Of a stretch of DNA of 18,355 nt, positions 1-5,697 are shown piece by piece. Below the pieces are notes generated by a model that worked only from the letters and a program-made list of their open reading frames with translations, had not been told where the DNA came from and did not search any database. Where the stretch lies: positions 1 through 18,355 of the forward strand of contig JAYSYX010000434.1 of NCBI GenBank assembly GCA_043727235.1, read 5' to 3'. The position numbers and the translations under genes are program-made. The stretch is from UBA7236 sp043727235 (GTDB lineage Bacteria > Bacteroidota > Bacteroidia > Chitinophagales > BACL12). Numbering within the stretch: the stretch's first letter is position 1; every line of letters begins with the position of its first letter.

Positions 1-106
1 TGCCGCAAGAGGAATTGATGTGGATGAATTAACGCATGTTATTAATTTCGAAATATCGAATAAAGAACAAGGAATAAAGAACAACAAACAATCCACACCC
101 GCGTGA
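1..106 (+). pseudogene. DEAD-box RNA helicase fragment, cut before motif VI
   Basis: Reading from base 2, the frame encodes AARGIDVDELTHVINFEIS and then a low-complexity tail ending at a TGA at 104-106. The ARGID block followed by a VINF strand is the motif V region of the second RecA-like domain of DEAD-box RNA helicases. In that family a short linker and motif VI (HRxGRxGR) should follow within about 15 residues. Here the frame instead enters two copies of GAATAAAGAACAA and stops, so motif VI and the C-terminus are missing. The upstream part lies outside the window. I read it as a truncated or decayed gene whose end was replaced by repeat DNA. An assembly join at a dispersed repeat is an equally serious alternative. 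The fold assignment is fairly secure; the cause of the truncation is not. Confidence 0.68.
58..84. repeat. Two copies of a 13-bp direct repeat
   Basis: GAATAAAGAACAA occurs at 58-70 and again at 72-84, separated by one G. It sits exactly where the helicase homology ends, so it probably marks the breakpoint. It is low-complexity A-rich DNA of unknown function. Confidence 0.7.
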
Positions 107-120
107 TTTTCCTCCGTAGT

Positions 121-174
121 GAACCCAGAACCCAGAACACTGAACCCAGAACCCAGAACCCAGAACACTGAACC
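121..174. repeat. 7-bp tandem repeat (GAACCCA/GAACACT)
   Basis: There are 7.7 uninterrupted heptamers. In order the units are GAACCCA, GAACCCA, GAACACT, GAACCCA, GAACCCA, GAACCCA, GAACACT and a partial GAACC. The variant GAACACT at units 3 and 7 suggests growth by duplication of a multi-unit block. The array lies in the short gap after the response-regulator gene, which ends at 190. It may be a slippage-prone minisatellite with no coding role. Confidence 0.9.
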
Positions 175-189
175 TATGTATCAACACAC

Positions 190-927
190 CTAAACACCTA
201 AAACTAACTTCAATCTCCCATAACCACTTTTACTAACCGGAACCTTTGCTCCGTTTTTTAAAATGGCAACGTGACTGTCTTTTTCATATATCTCTAGTCG
301 TGTTATTTGTTGAACATCTACAATGTAACTTCGGTGACAACGCACGAACTGATTTTTGTCGAGTGCGTTTTCGAAAAATATCATCGTTTTGTGTTTCATA
401 AATCTTCCTTCCGCTGTATGCACAAATACGTAATCTTCCGCTGCTTCTAAAAAAATGATCTCGTTAAAAGGAATGATCTTTATTTTATTGTTCAATTTGA
501 TCACTACACGTTGCGGCTGGTTCTCCGACTCAGCAAGTGTATCGGTAAGTGCAGCCGTTTTTTCTTCAGGATTTGGTTTTACATCTCTCCAACGATTTAG
601 GGCTTTGTCAAAACGTTCTTTATTAAATGGTTTTAATAGATAATCAATTGCGTTTATATCAAATGCTTTAATTGCGTATTCATCAAAAGCAGTGGTGAAA
701 ATTACAGAAGGTTTTTCTTCTAATAATTCCAACATTTCAAAACCGTTTATTTTTGGCATCTGGATATCAAGAAATAAAAGGTCGGGTTTATGGGTGGATA
801 TTGCTTTCACTCCATCAAAACCGTCACCACATTCCGCAACAATTTCAATATCAGAATAATTCTCCAGGTATTCCCTTACAAGGCTTCTCGCTAAAGGTTC
901 GTCGTCGATAATAATTACTTTTATCAT
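190..927 (-). CDS. LytTR-family response regulator
   Basis: This 245-residue two-domain regulator has a receiver domain at about 1-115 and a LytTR DNA-binding domain at about 138-243. The receiver has the acidic pair D8/D9, the phospho-acceptor D54 (in FLDIQMP), T78/T79 and the conserved K99 in LLKPF, so it looks competent for phosphorylation. The LytTR part contains the expected ECF-like segment FVRCHRSYIV. Its ATG overlaps the TGA of the kinase gene as ATGA (924-927), so the two are almost certainly translationally coupled and form a cognate pair. By family, phosphorylation would promote binding to direct repeats at target promoters. The targets are unknown; self-regulation of this operon is an inference. 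The gene is last in the operon and I see no clear terminator after it. Confidence 0.95.
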   Translation of the reverse strand: MIKVIIIDDEPLARSLVREYLENYSDIEIVAECGDGFDGVKAISTHKPDLLFLDIQMPKINGFEMLELLEEKPSVIFTTAFDEYAIKAFDINAIDYLLKPFNKERFDKALNRWRDVKPNPEEKTAALTDTLAESENQPQRVVIKLNNKIKIIPFNEIIFLEAAEDYVFVHTAEGRFMKHKTMIFFENALDKNQFVRCHRSYIVDVQQITRLEIYEKDSHVAILKNGAKVPVSKSGYGRLKLVLGV

Positions 928-1964
928 ATGGGTTGCGGAATTTTTAAAGTAGTGGTAAATATATTACTGTCAGCAGATGTTTTCAAAAGATCATTACGTG
1001 AAAATAAAAGATATAATCTCCTTTGTACTGCATTCAATCCGAATCCGGTTCCTTTTTTGGGTTGATTCGTTGTTGTGTCATAGGGGTTTTTCACTGTCAC
1101 TAACAGGTCGTTATTCAACTTGACCGCCTGTATAGTAATAGTAACTTCTTCCAGCGTATCATACAAACCAAATTTAATGGCATTTTCTAAAACAGGTTGT
1201 AATAATAAAGAGGGGATCTTTAAGTTGGAACAGTTTTCTTCAAATTGAATATCCGTTTTAAGGCGATGTCCGAACCTGACCTTTTCGATTTCAAAATATA
1301 AATTCAGGTGATTTAATTCTTCGTGTAATGGAATAAATTGTGCATTGTCCTTTCTTATTGTTCCTCTCAAAAAATCGGATAATTGTTGTACCATTTTTCT
1401 TGCTTCCTCTGGTTTGGAACCTGCAAGAGCACTTATGGAATTAAGACTGTTAAATAAAAAATGAGGCTGAAGTTGACTCCGAAGATCATATAATTCTGCT
1501 TCCTTTGTGAGCTTCTCCGCTTCATGTTTGCGCAATACATTTTCCTTTTGTTTTTCTAAAGTGCTGATCAAAATATTTACCATGCTTGTGCATGCAGATA
1601 ATAAAAAGGCAATTCCTATGCGTACAGGATTAGAACGGGTTATGAAATTTAAATAATCATCATTTTGGCTGTAAATAGATCTTAAAATAAAACTACTTGT
1701 AAAAGTTACTATAACAGCAATTAATCCACCGGTTAATACAATATAAGGCACTTTCTCCTTTTTAGGTAAATAAAATTGCATGATATATAGTTGGAAAAAG
1801 CAGATCAAGGCTAATGTGACATTAAATATAAGGCTGTCGACTATAGAGATGGACCAATTAAATTCCATCCATAAAATAAATCCTGCATGAAAACCTATCC
1901 ATACCATCCAGCTCAAAAGAAATGGCAACAAAAATTTTCCGGAAGAAATTAAATTACTGGCCAT
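924..1964 (-). CDS. LytS/YehU-type sensor histidine kinase
   Basis: The protein is a 346-residue inner-membrane kinase. Four hydrophobic segments fill the first ~135 residues (about 11-33, 41-64, 73-95, 114-134). A short coiled-coil linker (about 136-162) follows, and then the His_kinase domain with LQPHFLFNSLNS, where H168 is the predicted phosphorylated residue. The ATP-binding domain has an N-box with N261 in LLLQPVLENAIKFG and a G-box GTGFGLN at 305-311. There is no separate extracytoplasmic sensor domain, so the signal is probably read in or at the membrane, or relayed by the LiaF-like protein encoded just upstream. It overlaps the response regulator by 4 nt. No -7 element is visible in the 62-nt gap upstream, which supports cotranscription from the LiaF-like gene. 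Confidence 0.94.
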   Translation of the reverse strand: MASNLISSGKFLLPFLLSWMVWIGFHAGFILWMEFNWSISIVDSLIFNVTLALICFFQLYIMQFYLPKKEKVPYIVLTGGLIAVIVTFTSSFILRSIYSQNDDYLNFITRSNPVRIGIAFLLSACTSMVNILISTLEKQKENVLRKHEAEKLTKEAELYDLRSQLQPHFLFNSLNSISALAGSKPEEARKMVQQLSDFLRGTIRKDNAQFIPLHEELNHLNLYFEIEKVRFGHRLKTDIQFEENCSNLKIPSLLLQPVLENAIKFGLYDTLEEVTITIQAVKLNNDLLVTVKNPYDTTTNQPKKGTGFGLNAVQRRLYLLFSRNDLLKTSADSNIFTTTLKIPQPI

Positions 1965-2026
1965 ATTTATTTAAGGATGTACAATTTTTTTTGTATTGGA
2001 TCTTATTGTCAATTATAAATTTCCTT

Positions 2027-2803
2027 TTAATAACTCTTTATCTCTATCCCACCAAAAACAGAAGTCCCTTTTAATAAAAGCACTTTATTTGTGTCAACAG
2101 TCACGTTATGTATTGGCCTGTTATCTTCTACTCCTCCAAAAATATTTACAAATTCTGTTTTAAGATCCCAGTGGGGAGGAATAATAAGGGTGCAGCCTCC
2201 AAATATTTGTGTGAGCTCTAATTTAACACTTCCTTCAAAATCTGATTGCATTAAATTTAATTCGGTTCCTCCAAAAATGCTTGTTGCATCACCGCCTTTA
2301 AATTGTTTTGAAATAACATTTTTATTCACGCCTCCAAAAATGGAGACAACATCTATATAATCATCAGCGAGTGCATTGTCGGAGGCGAAACCTCTTTCTA
2401 TAGATTCTCTCGAATTTCTAATATTTCGGGCTTTTCTTGAATGGAATTTCGGTACGAAAATAAAATAAGCTCCAAGTAATATAAATGCCAAGGGTCCGTA
2501 ATATAAATGCAGATTGTAATTCGGAAAAAATTCATCGAGTTTAAAATAAACTCCTATACCGATCAGTATTATCCAGCTATAACCTTTAAAATTACTGCGT
2601 TCTCCAACAAAAATTCCGGAAAGGATCAGTATTAATTCCCAACCAAAAAAATCAAAATTCAGGTTAATATTTCCATTTCGGTCTAAAAAATAGATGATTC
2701 CGGCAGCCACTAAAGCACAACCGGTCAAATAAAACCTTTTTGGAGTTTCCCTTTCGGGAGTAGGTTGAGGTGCGTTCGGATCATTAATTATATTCATTTT
2801 CAT
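2027..2803 (-). CDS. LiaF-like membrane protein with five FGG repeats
   Basis: This 258-residue protein starts with a short Pro-rich cytoplasmic tail. Hydrophobic segments follow at about 25-40, 54-66, 76-87 and 101-117, and then a basic stretch (about 120-137). The C-terminal half is a soluble beta-rich domain with five FGG motifs at residues 156, 177, 201, 222 and 250, four preceded by I and one by V. This is the pattern of the LiaF/VraT 'cell wall-active antibiotics response' C-terminal domain. In Firmicutes, LiaF restrains a partner histidine kinase during envelope stress. Here the protein is encoded directly ahead of a LytS-type kinase and LytTR regulator, so a similar role in sensing membrane state is a reasonable inference, though the kinase family differs. 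The start is supported by a -7 element 10 nt upstream; ATG codons at residues 1 and 3 are both possible. Confidence 0.85.
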   Translation of the reverse strand: MKMNIINDPNAPQPTPERETPKRFYLTGCALVAAGIIYFLDRNGNINLNFDFFGWELILILSGIFVGERSNFKGYSWIILIGIGVYFKLDEFFPNYNLHLYYGPLAFILLGAYFIFVPKFHSRKARNIRNSRESIERGFASDNALADDYIDVVSIFGGVNKNVISKQFKGGDATSIFGGTELNLMQSDFEGSVKLELTQIFGGCTLIIPPHWDLKTEFVNIFGGVEDNRPIHNVTVDTNKVLLLKGTSVFGGIEIKSY

Positions 2804-2813
2804 TTATTTTAAA

Positions 2814-2821
2814 CAAAAGTA
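2814..2821 (-). promoter_or_regulatory. -7 promoter element of the LiaF-like/kinase/regulator operon
   Basis: The minus strand reads TACTTTTG, an exact match to the Bacteroidota TAnnTTTG consensus, 10 nt ahead of the ATG at 2803. The -33 box is not clear. If it is used, the leader would be only a few nucleotides long. Confidence 0.55.
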
Positions 2822-2964
2822 TGCTTAAACGATACGTTAAAGAACACTATATACACGAGATTACCCGTTTTTTCGATGAACAGAGGCTTTTGAACGATGA
2901 AAAAGCACTCTTTCATCAAAGAATTATAAATATCTTTGACCTCAATTATGAAGCTTCTAAATAA
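2821..2964 (+). CDS. Possible 47-residue small protein (uncertain)
   Basis: An ATG-initiated frame of 47 codons lies between two divergent genes and ends with TAA at 2962-2964. The product is charged and aromatic, rich in E, R, H and F. It begins MLKRYVKEHY and ends FDLNYEASK, with no membrane segment or signal peptide. Its composition looks protein-like and it overlaps the DUF192 start (2948) by 17 nt in another frame, as coupled genes can. Against it, the best promoter for the DUF192 gene lies inside this frame, and no promoter precedes the small ORF that is not inside the opposite gene. I do not recognise the family. It could equally be an open leader region by chance. Confidence 0.3.
   Translation: MLKRYVKEHYIHEITRFFDEQRLLNDEKALFHQRIINIFDLNYEASK
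2931..2938 (+). promoter_or_regulatory. -7 promoter element of the DUF192 gene
   Basis: TATCTTTG matches TAnnTTTG exactly and lies 9 nt before the ATG at 2948. A weak -33-like TTTC is found at 2911-2914. It supports the 2948 start over an upstream TTG at 2936, which would overlap the -7 box. Confidence 0.55.
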
Positions 2965-3448
2965 ACTGTTTATGGTGGGATTAGTTTTGGCACCAGCGTT
3001 TGTACTTATTTCCTGCAATAACGGGGAGAGGCCTGAGGTTCCCATAAAACAGAATACTCAACCTAAATTTGCAAAGGAAGGAGAACTTCTTTTCTTAAAA
3101 CCTGATGGATCTGTAATTGTAAAAGTGAATATAGAAATTGCCGATAATGATGCAGAAAGGCAAATGGGTTTGATGAATCGCTCATTTATGAATAATAGTC
3201 AGGCCATGCTCTTTATTTTTGATAAAGAAGAACCACAGGCCTTTTGGATGAAGAATACAATTATTCCCTTGGATATTCTGTACGTAAACTCAAACAAAGA
3301 GATAGTTTCCATTGCTGCTAATACAGAACCTTTTTCGGAAAAATCGCTTCCTTCTGCCGGTCCTGCCATTTATGTAGTAGAGGTGAATGCCGGTTTCTGC
3401 GATCAATATGGCATTAGTGCCGGTTACAAAATTTCTTACACGCGGTGA
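2948..3448 (+). CDS. DUF192 family lipoprotein
   Basis: The gene encodes a 166-residue precursor with a lipoprotein signal peptide (MKLLNKLFMV, then a hydrophobic core and LISC; the lipidated Cys would be C23), so the mature protein is probably membrane-anchored outside the cytoplasm. From about residue 50 it has the DUF192 signature: ERQMGLMNRS, a MLFIF strand, AFWMKNTIIPLDI, and the late VVEVNAGF strand followed by a GYKI turn. The molecular function of DUF192 is not established. The domain is compact and all-beta and is widespread in bacteria and archaea. An in-frame TTG at 2936 would add four residues, but the promoter and the clean signal peptide favour ATG 2948. The next gene starts 39 nt downstream and is probably cotranscribed. 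Confidence 0.9.
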   Translation: MKLLNKLFMVGLVLAPAFVLISCNNGERPEVPIKQNTQPKFAKEGELLFLKPDGSVIVKVNIEIADNDAERQMGLMNRSFMNNSQAMLFIFDKEEPQAFWMKNTIIPLDILYVNSNKEIVSIAANTEPFSEKSLPSAGPAIYVVEVNAGFCDQYGISAGYKISYTR

Positions 3449-3487
3449 TCTGGGAACGCTTTTTGCTTTTAGCGGGTTTAGTTGCTA

Positions 3488-3967
3488 ATGAACTTGAGAT
3501 TTTTTCTGTTGCTCATGATAAGTTTCTTTACTTTAGAAAGTAAGACGCAACCTTATTCTATTAAATCATTTGCTGAGGTAGATTCATTTTTAAACAATAC
3601 TAATGATACACTTTATATCATTAATTTCTGGGCAACCTGGTGCAAACCATGTATTGAAGAATTGCCCGGCTTCGAAAAAGTAAATGCCTTAAACGGTGAA
3701 AGAAATATTAAAGTAATTCTTGTTTCTCTTGATTCGGAAACCAATCGCAAAAGAAGTCTGGATCCCTTCCTCGAACGAAATGCTCTAAGCAGTGAAATTT
3801 GGGTGATGCCCGATAAAAAACCTATTGATTGGATAGATAAAATAAATCCGGCATGGCAGGGAAGTATTCCTGCTACTTATTTCTTTAATAATGCTAAAAA
3901 TATTCATGAGTTTAACGAACATCCATTTACTTATGAAGAACTCATGACAAAAATTAATTCTTTTTAA
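3488..3967 (+). CDS. TlpA/ResA-like thioredoxin-fold protein, exported
   Basis: This 159-residue protein has an N-terminal hydrophobic signal or anchor (MNLRFFLLLMISFFTLESKT) and a thioredoxin fold from about residue 25. The active site is FWATWCKPC with redox cysteines C52 and C55, and the cis-Pro expected opposite it is P128 in GSIPATYFF. TlpA/ResA-type proteins are periplasmic thiol reductants, often serving cytochrome c maturation or repair of oxidised Cys. The substrate cannot be told from the sequence. I start it at ATG 3488; a TTG two codons upstream (3482) would also be in frame but has no support. It follows the DUF192 gene closely and precedes another thioredoxin-like gene with its own promoter. 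Confidence 0.9.
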   Translation: MNLRFFLLLMISFFTLESKTQPYSIKSFAEVDSFLNNTNDTLYIINFWATWCKPCIEELPGFEKVNALNGERNIKVILVSLDSETNRKRSLDPFLERNALSSEIWVMPDKKPIDWIDKINPAWQGSIPATYFFNNAKNIHEFNEHPFTYEELMTKINSF

Positions 3968-3990
3968 CAATAATTAAAATATCAAACAAA

Positions 3991-3998
3991 TAAATTTG
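3991..3998 (+). promoter_or_regulatory. -7 promoter element of the second thioredoxin-like gene
   Basis: TAAATTTG is an exact TAnnTTTG match only 5 nt before the ATG at 4004. A transcript from it would have almost no leader. No good -33 box is seen, so confidence is moderate. Confidence 0.45.
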
Positions 3999-4003
3999 CA
4001 CTT

Positions 4004-4615
4004 ATGAATATATTATTTTCAGCGATAATGACCTTGGGTCTGCTCAACAATCATCCTGCACCTATGCCCGCACCCGTTGGTTACGCGGTAGGAGATGTGG
4101 TAAATAATTTTACCTTGATGAATGTTGATGGTAAAAATGTTTCCTTAACTGATTATAAGGATGAGGAAGGAGTAATAATTGTATTTACCTGTAATCATTG
4201 TCCTTATGCAAAAGCATATGAAACTAGGATCATGGAATTGGATGCAAAATATGAAGCTTTAAATTATCCGGTTGTTGCAATAAATCCAAATGATCCTATA
4301 AAAGCACCCGATGATTCTCCGGAGAACATGAAAAAAAGAGCGGAGGAAAAAAAATATTCCTTTCCATATTTATTTGATGCAACTCAACAAGTGGCGATAG
4401 ATTTTGGAGCAACAAGAACTCCACAGGTTTATATATTACAAAAAGTAGATGGTCAATTTAAGGTTGCATACATCGGTGCAATTGATGACAATACTGATAA
4501 TGCTGCAGCCGCAGAAAATAAATTTGTAGAAGACGCAATCGCTTCCCTTAAAAAAGGGGAAAAACCAGCGATTAATTTTACAAAGGCAATTGGTTGCACA
4601 ATCAAGTGGAAATAA
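4004..4615 (+). CDS. Thioredoxin-like/AhpC-TSA family protein (CNHCPY type)
   Basis: This 203-residue protein has a short N-terminal segment that may be a weak signal peptide (about 1-18). A redoxin domain follows from about residue 28 (VGDVVNNFTL). The active-site motif is FTCNHCPYAKAYE with C63 and C66, and a probable cis-Pro lies in ATRTPQVYI. It ends with GCTIKW and a third cysteine (C199), a tail I associate with this subgroup. The family is redox-active, but the natural substrate is not known. Its neighbours are another thioredoxin-fold protein and a DUF192 lipoprotein. It faces the amidase gene across an 84-nt convergent gap, in which I see only a weak 7-bp inverted repeat and no convincing terminator. 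Confidence 0.88.
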   Translation: MNILFSAIMTLGLLNNHPAPMPAPVGYAVGDVVNNFTLMNVDGKNVSLTDYKDEEGVIIVFTCNHCPYAKAYETRIMELDAKYEALNYPVVAINPNDPIKAPDDSPENMKKRAEEKKYSFPYLFDATQQVAIDFGATRTPQVYILQKVDGQFKVAYIGAIDDNTDNAAAAENKFVEDAIASLKKGEKPAINFTKAIGCTIKWK

Positions 4616-4699
4616 GGATGATGCAAGGGAATTTCATGTAGGAATTTACAGAGTAGAAAGTAAAGGGTAATAACAAAATTAATCCTGACTTTTTACTTC

Positions 4700-5683
4700 T
4701 TAATAATAACTATCGGATTTAAACAACACATTGGGAATATTATTCGAATATACAGCGTAATTAAATCCTGGTTGTAAACAATAACCCCCGAATTCGCCGT
4801 TTTTATTTATAGCTATAAATCCAACCTGAAAATCTTTTGTTTTTTCTTTTCTTATCTTAATCATTCTTTCCACCGCCGCTTTACATGCATCGTATGGCGA
4901 TTTACCCTGGCGCATAAATTCTACCACGAGATGTGTTCCTGCAATACGAATAACTTCTTCCCCTGTTCCAGTTGCTGTTGCTGCTCCAATTTCATTGTCT
5001 ACATATAATCCTGCGCCAATTATTGGAGAATCACCAACACGACCATTTACCTTATAACTTAAACCGCTTGTTGTACAAGCACCGGATAAGTTCCCATTAT
5101 AATCCATAGCTATCATCCCTATCGTATCGTGATTTTCAATATTGATTATTGGTTTATATTGGGCAGTTTTTAACCATTCCTTATAAGCTTTTACGGACTC
5201 GGGATTGGTATAATCATCTAAAGTAAATCCATTTTCCAACGCAAATTTTTGTGCTCCGGAGCCAACTAACATAATATGTGGAGTTTTTTCCATTACCTTT
5301 CTTGCAACAGAGATCGGATTCTTTATTTTTTCTAAAAATGCAACAGAACCACAATTATAATTTTCATCCATAATGCAGGCATCCAAAGTTGTATGACCTT
5401 CTCTGTCGGGCAACCCTGCTAATCCTACTGATGTTGAATGCAGGTCATTCTCTGCAACTTTTACACCTGCTTCCACTGCATCCAATGCTCTGCCCTTATT
5501 ATTTAAAATAACCCATGCATCCTTGTTTGCCTCAATTCCAAAATCCCAGGTAGATAGCACAATTGGTTTATTAAATCCGATATTTCCGGCGATGTTATTT
5601 CCGAATACTTTTTTATTTGAAAGTAAAGCTGTTCCGAGAGTAACAGGAATTGCCGTTTTAATGAATTTTCTTCTGCTTGTCAT
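4700..5683 (-). CDS. N4-(beta-N-acetylglucosaminyl)-L-asparaginase (aspartylglucosaminidase), Tat-exported
   Basis: This 327-residue Ntn-hydrolase of the asparaginase 2 family would cleave the GlcNAc-Asn amide bond of N-linked glycopeptides. The N-terminus MTSRRKFIKT plus a hydrophobic stretch is a twin-arginine (Tat) signal, so it is probably folded in the cytoplasm and exported. The autocleavage site is HDTIGM, which makes T187 the predicted N-terminal nucleophile of the beta subunit. RVGDSP (215-220) and ATGTGEE (237-243) are the expected substrate-site loops. The closest characterised relatives I recall are the Elizabethkingia (formerly Flavobacterium) meningosepticum glycosylasparaginase and the human AGA enzyme. 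It lies 14 nt downstream of a GH20 hexosaminidase gene on the same strand, which fits a shared job in glycoprotein breakdown. Isoaspartyl peptidase activity is a less likely alternative. Confidence 0.92.
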   Translation of the reverse strand: MTSRRKFIKTAIPVTLGTALLSNKKVFGNNIAGNIGFNKPIVLSTWDFGIEANKDAWVILNNKGRALDAVEAGVKVAENDLHSTSVGLAGLPDREGHTTLDACIMDENYNCGSVAFLEKIKNPISVARKVMEKTPHIMLVGSGAQKFALENGFTLDDYTNPESVKAYKEWLKTAQYKPIINIENHDTIGMIAMDYNGNLSGACTTSGLSYKVNGRVGDSPIIGAGLYVDNEIGAATATGTGEEVIRIAGTHLVVEFMRQGKSPYDACKAAVERMIKIRKEKTKDFQVGFIAINKNGEFGGYCLQPGFNYAVYSNNIPNVLFKSDSYY

Positions 5684-5697
5684 CTTATTTAAATTAT

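Noticed and set aside
2809..3045. 78-codon minus-strand ORF
   Set aside because: It is antisense to the DUF192 start and its signal peptide. It is a shadow frame.
4658..4698. Terminator between the thioredoxin-like and amidase genes
   Set aside because: Only a 7-bp AT-rich stem (AAGTAAA/TTTACTT) with a loop of about 27 nt is present, too weak to call.
4700..5683. Isoaspartyl dipeptidase or L-asparaginase as the product
   Set aside because: HDTIGM at the nucleophile and RVGDSP with TGTGEE fit glycosylasparaginase better, and the neighbouring hexosaminidase agrees.
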